Below are positions 16,402 through 23,527 of a DNA stretch of 64,000 nucleotides, one piece after another; the first letter of the stretch is position 1; each line of letters opens with the position of its first letter. The DNA is from Butyrivibrio fibrisolvens (GTDB lineage: Bacteria; Bacillota; Clostridia; Lachnospirales; Lachnospiraceae). The notes below the pieces were generated by a model, which had not been told where the DNA came from, made no database searches, and worked only from the letters and a program-made list of their open reading frames with translations. The stretch lies in the NCBI RefSeq assembly GCF_023206215.1, contig NZ_CP065800.1, forward strand, positions 3,658,001 to 3,722,000, in the 5' to 3' direction. Position numbers and translations under genes: made by a program.

Positions 16402-17091
16402 TTACCTCCTTGCCTTTCTGCCATTGCCACGTCTCTGATAATCTGCGTTTATCTCCTCGTCCCAATCACTATTATCAAGACAGCCTTCAACCTCACACAA
16501 ACTATCAGCCATCATTACTGAGCAAACTGCCTTAGAAACACCTGCGTACACATTGGCTGTACCTATATCATCACACACATAGTTAACAGCCCTGTCCCTG
16601 CGAATACCATACTTCTGAGCCTCTGCATATGCGTCAATATTGGCACCGATGAAGATGAACTCCCAGCCGTATTTCTTTTGCTGACGCTTAACCATCTTCT
16701 CTATCTTGTCACGGGAATACTTGCAGCTTGCATTCTCCATACCGTCCGTAGTGATAACTACGATAGTCTTCTCCGGCCTGTCCTCTTCCCTGGCATATTT
16801 GTGCACGTTACCGATATGATGAATAGCGCCGCCCACTGCATCAAGAAGAGCTGTACAGCCCCTAACGTAGTACTGCTTGTCCGTCATCTTCTCAACCTTT
16901 TCAATAGGAACTCTGTCATGGATTACTTCACATACATCATCAAAAAGCACTGTCGAAACAACAGCCTTCTCCCCAGTCTTCTTCTGCTGCTCCATCATGG
17001 AATTGAAACCGCCGATTGTATCTGATTCAAGACCACCCATAGAACCTGATCTATCCAAAATATAAATAATCTCTGTATATCCTTTACTCAT
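16402..17091 (-). CDS. VWA-domain protein of the TerY type
   Basis: A 229-aa cytoplasmic protein that is almost entirely one von Willebrand A domain. The metal site is complete: DRSGSM (about residue 15), Thr in the GCTALLDAVG loop (about 83), and Asp in TTDGMENAS (about 115). The C-terminal 60 residues are charged. TerY-like VWA proteins occur in tellurite-stress and phage-defence clusters. It ends 5 nt before the ADP-ribosylglycohydrolase remnant and has its own upstream region, because a terminator separates it from the macro-domain gene. The ATG at 17091 follows an AGGAGG site. Confidence 0.82.
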   Translation of the reverse strand: MSKGYTEIIYILDRSGSMGGLESDTIGGFNSMMEQQKKTGEKAVVSTVLFDDVCEVIHDRVPIEKVEKMTDKQYYVRGCTALLDAVGGAIHHIGNVHKYAREEDRPEKTIVVITTDGMENASCKYSRDKIEKMVKRQQKKYGWEFIFIGANIDAYAEAQKYGIRRDRAVNYVCDDIGTANVYAGVSKAVCSVMMADSLCEVEGCLDNSDWDEEINADYQRRGNGRKARR

Positions 17092-17175
17092 AATTTCTTT
17101 ACCTCCTGGCATCTATACCACCTCCCTGCAGTGAGGCGTTCGTTATCTGATGATCATATGATACCAATTGGCCAT

Positions 17176-17204
17176 AGAAAAAAGGTCAACCCGAAGGCGA
17201 CCTT
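17176..17204 (-). terminator. Terminator of the macro-domain gene
   Basis: On the minus strand, aaggtcgcc and ggttgacctt enclose a UUCG-type loop and are followed by seven T's. It lies about 5 nt past the macro-HTH stop. Confidence 0.82.
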
Positions 17205-17208
17205 ATAA

Positions 17209-18321
17209 TCATCCATTTGACAGCGGGTCTAAGCCGTAATCAAACAGTACAATATCTATTTTTAATACATTGTAGTCCTCATGCTCTATGAAATATTCCA
17301 CCACAGCATCTGTCTGGGATATAGGCGATAAAGCGTAGCCTGCCAGCTTGAGGAGATCCACAGTCTCATCCATATTGAGACGAAGCCCCACGGCCAGTGC
17401 CAAGACCTTTTCTTTAGAAGGCTTAACCTGTCCTTTTAATAATTTGGAAAAATACTGTTTCGATATATTCGCAGCTGCGTATACCTCCGAATTCTTGAGA
17501 CCTTTTTTGTTGATCATCTTCTGTAAGTGCTTCTCAAAAGAATCCTTGTATATACCTTTAAGAACATCATCCAAGGATTTTAACGGCTTAACTTTCTTGT
17601 CAAAAGAATCGTCAAGCTCCCGCGGCGAAAATCCTCGACGAGCACTAACAGATGAAGCCCGAAAAACCTCACCACTATAGTCCAGATCCTTATCAGCCTC
17701 TTCTGAATCTAAACTTCCAAGATCTCTATCAGAATAATCATCGAATTCCTCAGGAAGGCCTTCATATCTGTACTCATCAGAAAGAGCACTGCCTACATAA
17801 TCATCATCAATGAAGCTTATGACTTCCTCTCCAAGGTCGCCTGATATCTTCACCGCCTTGTCACCGAACACAACAAGGAATATCTCTATATCATGCTCTT
17901 CAAGGAATCTGGTAAAAGAATCTACAGCTATCTCCATAGCAAGTCTTTGAGGGAATCTATAAGTACCAGTAGCAAGTAGAGGAAAAGCAATAGACTGGCA
18001 CTTATGAGAAACAGCCAGTTGCAGCGACTTATCATAGCACTGCCTAAGAAGCTCAGCTTCACCGCTGCTTCCACCTTCCCACCAAAGGCCGCTTGCATGG
18101 ATGATAAACTTTGCATCCATATTGAAAGCCGGAGTAATAGCTACTTCGCCAGGGTTAAGCCTTCCGATCTTCTGACGCTCTGCAAAAAGCTTATCTACTC
18201 CTGCTGCCTTATATATGGCAGAATCAACGCCATCACCAATAGCAACTTCTGGATTGGCTGTATTAACAATGGCATCTGCTTTTACTTTTGTAATATCATT
18301 CCTGATAATTTGAAATGGCAT
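17209..18321 (-). CDS. Macro domain fused to an XRE-type HTH
   Basis: A 370-aa protein. Residues 1-170 are a macro domain (ADP-ribose binding or hydrolysis), with IVNTANPEVAIGDGVDSAIY, the GEVAIT strand and PLLATGTYRFP. A charged linker follows (about 176-255). Residues about 265-340 carry a Cro/C1-like HTH (LKNSEVYAAANISKQYFSKLLKG). The fusion suggests an ADP-ribose-sensing regulator or an adaptor that brings ADP-ribose removal to DNA. It lies next to a VWA gene and a broken ADP-ribosylglycohydrolase, supporting an ADP-ribose theme. Confidence 0.85.
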   Translation of the reverse strand: MPFQIIRNDITKVKADAIVNTANPEVAIGDGVDSAIYKAAGVDKLFAERQKIGRLNPGEVAITPAFNMDAKFIIHASGLWWEGGSSGEAELLRQCYDKSLQLAVSHKCQSIAFPLLATGTYRFPQRLAMEIAVDSFTRFLEEHDIEIFLVVFGDKAVKISGDLGEEVISFIDDDYVGSALSDEYRYEGLPEEFDDYSDRDLGSLDSEEADKDLDYSGEVFRASSVSARRGFSPRELDDSFDKKVKPLKSLDDVLKGIYKDSFEKHLQKMINKKGLKNSEVYAAANISKQYFSKLLKGQVKPSKEKVLALAVGLRLNMDETVDLLKLAGYALSPISQTDAVVEYFIEHEDYNVLKIDIVLFDYGLDPLSNG

Positions 18322-18333
18322 GTAATCCCCTCG

Positions 18334-18432
18334 TCAAAACCCTAATAAGGCAATCTGCTTAGCAGCTGTTCCCTGTCCTCTATAAAGCTCTGTGGTGCTG
18401 AGTTCTTTAAAATGCCTTATTACAGATTGCAT
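18334..18432 (-). pseudogene. Chimeric scar: elaA start joined to an AAA-ATPase tail
   Basis: The first 17 codons match elaA at 14685 (HFKELSTTELY region). From 18387 downward the DNA instead matches the 3' end of the AAA ATPase gene at 18740, with 32 of 36 bases alike between 18351-18386 and 18749-18784. The join lies at a shared ataaa. The resulting 32-codon frame is not a functional gene; it records a deletion between elaA and a lost ATPase copy. Confidence 0.7.
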
Positions 18433-18520
18433 CAGTAAATCTTCTCAACCTTTTCCGTAATCCCATACTGATGCATAAAATCAGCGATTTCTGCATCGCT
18501 TCTTACAAGCATCACTTCCT
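18382..18520. repeat. 139-bp direct repeat, copy B
   Basis: Same orientation and length as copy A at 14635-14773. Here the small 74-aa gene is whole and elaA is cut short, the reverse of copy A. Confidence 0.9.
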
Positions 18521-18656
18521 CAAAAGCCCCGGTATGAATATCCTGAAAACCGGCTACCATTTCACCATTACAAATACTCGCTCTGATAACCGGCTTTTTA
18601 TTTTCCTTGTCATAGGTTAGCTTTTCAGGCTTCTTCTTGAAAAACATTCTACTCAC
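18432..18656 (-). CDS. Conserved small protein, 74 aa
   Basis: A charged soluble protein starting MSRMFFKKKPEKLTYDKENK with a compact mixed alpha/beta pattern. The core ASICNGEMVAGF and HTGAFEEVMLV looks conserved; similar short proteins occur widely in Lachnospiraceae, but no function is known to me. The stop overlaps the start of the truncated elaA (TGATG), implying that the two were once translationally coupled. A nearly identical C-terminal fragment survives at 14685-14774. Confidence 0.65.
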   Translation of the reverse strand: MSRMFFKKKPEKLTYDKENKKPVIRASICNGEMVAGFQDIHTGAFEEVMLVRSDAEIADFMHQYGITEKVEKIY

Positions 18657-18739
18657 CCCCCTATTTAAGCGTCACGGTACCTAATCAAAGCTTCTTGTAA
18701 TTATCATATCTATCATTTTGAAAAAAACAATAAGTCTCC

Positions 18740-19465
18740 CTAATTCAACAATCTGTTAAGCAGCTGCTCCCTGTTCTCTATAAACATCTTTGTAACCTGA
18801 TAACTATCGGTATCCTCATAATCTATAGGATGTATCTGCCCATCATCAAAGCTTAATATCTCTGCTCCAGGTATTCCAAGAAGAATAGGGGAATGTGTAA
18901 CCATGATAAACTGAGAATCTTCCTTGGCACAATTAACTATCTCTAATAGCAGGGTCAGCTGTCTCTGCGGTGATAATGCAGCCTCCGGCTCGTCTAAAAG
19001 ATAAAGCCCATGCCCTTTAAAATTCGTTTGAACCAGCTGTAAAAAGCTTTCACCATGTGAACGCTCATGGAAGTGCTGTGGAACTCCACCTAGTCTACTA
19101 TATTCTTCCTCTGCTGATGCCACATTATAAAAACTCTCTGCTCTAAGGAAATATCCCCACCCCGGCTTATTGAATCCTCTGGATAGCCTTATTGCATCAC
19201 ATAACTCCGAATGAGAATCATAGGTTGAAAAACTATAGTTCCTGGTGCCACCCTCAGGGTTAAATCCATAATTTACTGCAATAGCTTCAAGCATAGTAGA
19301 TTTACCACTGCCATTCTCACCCACAAATATAGTAATGTTTTTCCTAAAGGCAAGATAATCTAAATCCTTAATTGCATCTATCCTGCGCAGATAGCTATTT
19401 TCATCTATTTTGTCCCAATTAATGCTTACGCCCTGTATAGGCAAGCTACTACCTTCATCTAACAA
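18740..19465 (-). CDS. SMC/RecF-like AAA ATPase
   Basis: A 241-aa stand-alone ABC-type ATPase of the AAA_15/AAA_21 kind found in Old-like and defence systems. It has Walker A GENGSGKST (about residue 50), a signature-like SHGESFLQ, Walker B LYLLDEPEAALSP (about 155) and an H-loop VTHSP. There is no coiled-coil arm or nuclease domain. The start is TTG with GGAGA 7 nt upstream. It follows a 41-aa ORF, MazG-like and DUF2075 genes on the same strand, so it is probably cotranscribed. Tail sequences were once duplicated (see 18334). Confidence 0.8.
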   Translation of the reverse strand: MLDEGSSLPIQGVSINWDKIDENSYLRRIDAIKDLDYLAFRKNITIFVGENGSGKSTMLEAIAVNYGFNPEGGTRNYSFSTYDSHSELCDAIRLSRGFNKPGWGYFLRAESFYNVASAEEEYSRLGGVPQHFHERSHGESFLQLVQTNFKGHGLYLLDEPEAALSPQRQLTLLLEIVNCAKEDSQFIMVTHSPILLGIPGAEILSFDDGQIHPIDYEDTDSYQVTKMFIENREQLLNRLLN

Positions 19466-19477
19466 TTTATATCTCCA

Positions 19478-19603
19478 TTATTTCAACATCACTGTAACAT
19501 CATTACTTCCCAGCAAATCAGTTAATTCTTCCTGTGACATATCAATATGCCCCAGCCTTGTATATGCCCCGTAAAAAGCGGGCAGGTACCTAGTCCTTAT
19601 CAA
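19478..19603 (-). CDS. Possible 41-aa protein between MazG-like and AAA genes
   Basis: A short frame with TTG start, GGAG 5 nt upstream, and overlap of the MazG stop (TTGA). The translation contains YLPAFYGAYTRLGHIDMSQE and EELTDLLGSNDV, which has normal amino-acid use and looks like real coding sequence. It may be a small protein coupled to MazG or the tail of a lost gene. No family is recognised. Confidence 0.42.
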   Translation of the reverse strand: MIRTRYLPAFYGAYTRLGHIDMSQEELTDLLGSNDVTVMLK

Positions 19604-19923
19604 GTCAGCTCCGTATACTTCTTACTACTCCCATAGCTCTTCTCTACAGGATACTTAGCCGCATTCTTCTGAATCTTATCCATAATGGCATCTTCAATAT
19701 TAACGCCCATCTTATCCGCCATAAGAATGCAGTAATTCATGATATCTGCCAGCTCTTCAGTCGCAGCCTTCTTATCATATTCCGGGCTCCACTGGAAACA
19801 CTCCAGAAGCTCTGCTGCCTCTATTGAAATACTCTTAGCAAGATTCTCAGGAGTATGGAACTGATCCCAGTCCCTGTCCTTAGTGAATTTCAGTACCTCT
19901 TTCTTAACCTCTTCAAAATCCAT
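19600..19923 (-). CDS. MazG-like nucleotide pyrophosphohydrolase
   Basis: A 107-aa all-alpha NTP pyrophosphatase of the MazG/dUTPase-like family (RS21-C6/dCTPase branch). The metal-binding pattern is present: EAAELLE (about residue 34) and EELADIMNYC (about 57). It hydrolyses (d)NTPs, often modified ones, to NMP and PPi. The ATG at 19923 is used because GAGGAG stands 11 nt upstream; a TTG at 19932 is too close to that site. It lies 5 nt after the DUF2075 helicase stop, so the two are an operon. Confidence 0.85.
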   Translation of the reverse strand: MDFEEVKKEVLKFTKDRDWDQFHTPENLAKSISIEAAELLECFQWSPEYDKKAATEELADIMNYCILMADKMGVNIEDAIMDKIQKNAAKYPVEKSYGSSKKYTELT

Positions 19924-19928
19924 AGCTG

Positions 19929-21578
19929 TCAAAACTCCTCCACGTATTTCATAAAATAGTTTCTAAGCTTCTCATCGCATACATACAGATAAGTCCCCCT
20001 GATTCCCCTTGTCATCAAAACATAGTATATATTTTTGATATACAGATCCAGTTCCTCATCCGAAGCCGACTGCTTTCCACGCTTGTCATAATAATTGGAC
20101 CTATCTACATAGATCCTACCCTTTTCATCATCGTATTTAATATCATTCCCGAGAATTACAAAGGCGTAATTAAGGTCATATCCTGCACTTGTATGAATAC
20201 ATCCAACTTCATCAAGCGCTCCATCGCTATTAATCCAGTTATTAAGGCAATGATTCCACCTCTTTTTGACACCTTCGATTTCTATGTCATATGCAGTCTT
20301 GTCATTCTTGGTCTTCCACTCCCACGCATAGCCTGCAAGCATCCTGCAAAGTTCCATGTCTTTTTCTTTGACATAGAGCTCTTTATTAAAATCAGCAAAG
20401 TGTGTGAAAATCTTAAAATCGTAATCGTCAAATGTCTTCCTTGGAACATCAACATTATGAAGTATATCATTTACATAGTTGATATACTCCTCTCCGCCCT
20501 TGACACGCATCTGCATTCTCAAGAAATGTGTCAGATACGCAGTCATACGCCTTCTTCTTGAAAGCTCCATCTTCACTTTGTCCTGAAATACCTCGATAGT
20601 TGTACCCGATGGGCCTGATAACTGATCCGGATCAAAAAAGAAAACCGGAGTCTTAGAGATCTTAAGTATCCAGTCAAGCTCTGTTGCATCACTTGGGAGT
20701 CCAAGCTTTTTATTGTTATTATCATAAGCCTGATATCCAACGATACTACGCCTTACCTGAAGTTTCTGTGCTTCGTCTACAAAAAGGATATCCCACTCCC
20801 CAGCCTTTACCGCTTCTGATGCACCTATTACATCTTTGGCAGCAAGTCCTTCTATCTTTTTGAAAAGACTCTTAAGCGTAGCCCTAAGCGATGTCTGAGG
20901 AATAACAAGCCCCATCTTCTTTTCACGGAAAGGGAATCTATGAGTCTTCTCATCCTCATAATCCCTTAAATACTTCATCAGATAAACTGCGACAATTGTC
21001 TTACCAGTGCCTGGTCGACCCTCTACTACTATGGGTAGCTCCTTACCTTCTCTTATCTCTCTGATGATATTGTCAGCAAGGATCTTTTGATCTTTATTTA
21101 GTTCTTTAAAAGGAGAATATTTGTAGAACTCGCTGTTCTTGATGTATTCAAGCGTGTGCTCAGCAAGATTATAAGACCTTAATTTATTCCATAACGCTTC
21201 AAAGGTCTCGTCATATTCAGGCTTGCTGAAATAGTTCTTATTAGCAATACCATCATTTTTGTTGGTAATAGTATACTTACCATCAGCAGAAACAAATTGG
21301 ATCAGCTTAGACTCATAATCGAAAGTTACAGACTGATTGAATCTGCCGGAATATATGAAATGAACTTTGTTAAATTCGCGCTTTTCCTTGTTGTTATAAT
21401 GCTGCTTCATTCTCTCCGCAACATTAGTAGACTCGCCAATATAGACCTTATCTCCATTTTCCAGGATATAAAGCATCGGCCAGTTGCCAAGATAATCATC
21501 TTCTCCGTAGCTGTCGCTGGGGAATTTATGATTGGTTATGACATAGAGGTTTTCTTTGGTAGCTTCAGAATTGTTCAT
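19929..21578 (-). CDS. GIY-YIG nuclease domain fused to a DUF2075 helicase-like ATPase
   Basis: A 549-aa protein. Residues about 28-115 show a GIY-YIG-like fold (LYILENGDKVYIGEST, then ERMKQHY). From about 165 onward comes a superfamily 1-like ATPase of the DUF2075 type: Walker A GRPGTGKT (about 189), Walker B ILFVDEAQ (about 263), a DPDQLS motif III-like segment and a late arginine-rich RTL-like LTRG region. It probably cuts or remodels nucleic acid. It heads a row of same-strand genes with MazG-like, 41-aa and AAA partners and may belong to an anti-phage island. Confidence 0.82.
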   Translation of the reverse strand: MNNSEATKENLYVITNHKFPSDSYGEDDYLGNWPMLYILENGDKVYIGESTNVAERMKQHYNNKEKREFNKVHFIYSGRFNQSVTFDYESKLIQFVSADGKYTITNKNDGIANKNYFSKPEYDETFEALWNKLRSYNLAEHTLEYIKNSEFYKYSPFKELNKDQKILADNIIREIREGKELPIVVEGRPGTGKTIVAVYLMKYLRDYEDEKTHRFPFREKKMGLVIPQTSLRATLKSLFKKIEGLAAKDVIGASEAVKAGEWDILFVDEAQKLQVRRSIVGYQAYDNNNKKLGLPSDATELDWILKISKTPVFFFDPDQLSGPSGTTIEVFQDKVKMELSRRRRMTAYLTHFLRMQMRVKGGEEYINYVNDILHNVDVPRKTFDDYDFKIFTHFADFNKELYVKEKDMELCRMLAGYAWEWKTKNDKTAYDIEIEGVKKRWNHCLNNWINSDGALDEVGCIHTSAGYDLNYAFVILGNDIKYDDEKGRIYVDRSNYYDKRGKQSASDEELDLYIKNIYYVLMTRGIRGTYLYVCDEKLRNYFMKYVEEF

Positions 21579-21730
21579 ATAATTGCTCCAGTCTTAGATT
21601 TTCTGTAAAGCAACTATAATAAGTATACTACAATTTTTAGTAACGCTGTTGATTCATAAAACTCATGCTTCTCAGTTATTTGTGATATATCTTTACTGTT
21701 GCTAATACAAATAATCTCTTTCAAATCCAT

Positions 21731-21910
21731 AAAAGGAGGTCAGTTACCTTTGCCGCCGATACCGCAATCAGAGTCATTCAAATACTTGCCTATTTTTTTC
21801 ATAGAAATCTACATGTTTCAACAAGGAGAAAAGCAATGATTCCTCGATATGCTGTATCACACAACCGCAAACGTTTCCAAAAAACGTTCCGTAGAAACTG
21901 CAATATCTGA
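21731..21910 (+). other. Two overlapping mini-ORFs with strong ribosome sites
   Basis: On the plus strand, AAAAGGAGG at 21731-21739 precedes a TTG-started frame of 29 codons (21750-21839). Its stop overlaps (ATGA) the start of a 24-codon frame (21836-21910) that has its own AAGGAG. The second frame runs antisense over the 3' end of the glycine-zipper gene. Neither peptide resembles a known family, so they may be chance or a small peptide operon. Confidence 0.3.
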
Positions 21911-22867
21911 CGATTCATCACTAAGAATACCATCGTCTGTAAGTATCTGAGTGTCCAGAACTGTCTTAATGGATACAGCCAAGCTCACGCACGATGCTAT
22001 GCATTTCTTTGATTCATCTGAGTACTTGCTATAATCATCTCCTTCAGCACCAACTATATCTTCCATTTTGTATATAAATGGAAGAAAGTAGGAATCAAGT
22101 CTTGCCAAGAGATTATGAAACATATAAGTCCTGCGTCTTATCGCTTCGCACTGTTTAGAAGCAGTATCAAGCTGACCTGCAAGCTGTATGGCTTCAAGAC
22201 GGTTGGTTTTAGCCTTATCCAGATTCTTCTTAGCTGCTGCACCAGCAACAAAGCCCATAACAAGAAGTGCCGGACCTGCAACAAGACCGCCAAGTACAAC
22301 AGCACCACCCGCCATTCCCAGGCCCCCAGCAGCTAAAGATCCTCCGCCAAAGAAAGCTAAGGTAGCATTGGTTGCAGCAGCTCCGCTAAGGGATGCTATC
22401 GCAGTTCCAGTTGAAGCACATGCTAATGCCTGCGCAGCGCCATAAGCCCCAAATGCAGTCAAAGCACCTCCTGCTGCCCCGGCAACGCCGCCACCAGCAA
22501 GTGATACTGCAAAATTCACTAGTTGCTTAAGCTCTGTAAAGTTCTTCTCATCAAGCTTTATCTTACTTAACTCAAGCAAGCCCTCAGACTCTCTAAAGTC
22601 AACATTTTTTATCTTTGTAAAGGTATCCAGAAACTCTTTCATGCTATTATTCAGGATATATACCTTTTCAATTCCAAGTTGTTTTAGAGAATCTCCGCAT
22701 GCAAAACGCTGACAATTAAGATAATCTGTCGACTCCTCAACAATCTGATTGGCCTTCTTGTTTATATCCTTGGCAGTATATGAATCCACCCCTGCCTTAA
22801 TAGTCTTTCCAACTCCCAAGCTTCCTGCAACGGCTGCTATTCCTATAAATAGTATTGGTAATGGCAT
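21857..22867 (-). CDS. Glycine-zipper membrane protein, last gene of an M48/TerB operon
   Basis: A 336-aa protein with a short hydrophobic N-terminus, an alpha-helical segment, then a very Gly/Ala-rich block (about residues 120-210) with GxxxG patterns, followed by helices. The block could form one or more membrane-inserted hairpins or a pore-like channel. No catalytic motif is seen. It begins 12 nt after the TerB-like gene and ends a four-gene operon with the M48 protease. Function unknown; a membrane effector is a plausible guess. Confidence 0.68.
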   Translation of the reverse strand: MPLPILFIGIAAVAGSLGVGKTIKAGVDSYTAKDINKKANQIVEESTDYLNCQRFACGDSLKQLGIEKVYILNNSMKEFLDTFTKIKNVDFRESEGLLELSKIKLDEKNFTELKQLVNFAVSLAGGGVAGAAGGALTAFGAYGAAQALACASTGTAIASLSGAAATNATLAFFGGGSLAAGGLGMAGGAVVLGGLVAGPALLVMGFVAGAAAKKNLDKAKTNRLEAIQLAGQLDTASKQCEAIRRRTYMFHNLLARLDSYFLPFIYKMEDIVGAEGDDYSKYSDESKKCIASCVSLAVSIKTVLDTQILTDDGILSDESSDIAVSTERFLETFAVV

Positions 22868-22879
22868 ATACCTTCCTCC

Positions 22880-23509
22880 CTACAGAAGAATGAGCGCTTT
22901 TATGCTCTCGTAAATAACCTGCTCCCGTCTTTCAATTTCTTTTACTTGTGCATCAATCGTCAGATAAGGCCTGTTAGTGGATTTAATCCATTCCAGTTCT
23001 CTTTCAAGATCATTGACTGTAAGATAGCTGCTCTCCATTTCAAGAAAAACATCCTTGGCGATTTTTAACTTATTTACTATGTATATCATCAGCTTCTTCT
23101 CTAAATCATTATAAGAATTGTCACTATAGACAAGTGCAAGTAGATCCCACACCAGCATTTTCGAAGGAACATATCCTTTATCAAATACCTGCTTAGAAAG
23201 AAGTGCTTCTTCAACGCCGTTTTGTACAACCTCATAATAGTCCTCGCCATCACCTGCTTTATCAAGATTCTTCTTACAAGCCTTAACAATATAGTCCCTT
23301 CGATTTACAAAATCAGGATCCAACTCCTTTCCTATCAGGTTGAACTTCTCTGCTTCTCTTTCTTCTATTTCTCCATCAACTGTCATCATGTAATAAATGA
23401 TCTTTGCAGCATTAAAAGGAGATATAGCTGAAAACGGCAGATCATCTATGCAATTTATCGTGGTATCTAACTTCTTTGCAATATCAAGATTATTAACATT
23501 TTTCTCCAT
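22880..23509 (-). CDS. TerB-like protein
   Basis: A 209-aa soluble helical protein. Residues about 35-60 (MTVDGEIEEREAEKFN) and 120-140 (YSDNSYNDLEKKLMIY) show the paired acidic helix pattern of TerB domains, with Asp and Glu positions that bind metal in that family. TerB domains occur in tellurite-stress, phage-defence and membrane-linked modules. The ATG at 23509 follows GAGGA by about 8 nt. It sits between the M48 protease and glycine-zipper genes. Confidence 0.65.
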   Translation of the reverse strand: MEKNVNNLDIAKKLDTTINCIDDLPFSAISPFNAAKIIYYMMTVDGEIEEREAEKFNLIGKELDPDFVNRRDYIVKACKKNLDKAGDGEDYYEVVQNGVEEALLSKQVFDKGYVPSKMLVWDLLALVYSDNSYNDLEKKLMIYIVNKLKIAKDVFLEMESSYLTVNDLERELEWIKSTNRPYLTIDAQVKEIERREQVIYESIKALILL

Positions 23510-23527
23510 GTGCACTTCCTCACTATG

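Noticed and set aside
22115..22445. Plus-strand open frames opposite the glycine-rich gene
   Set aside because: They are shadows of the Gly/Ala codons and lack ribosome sites.
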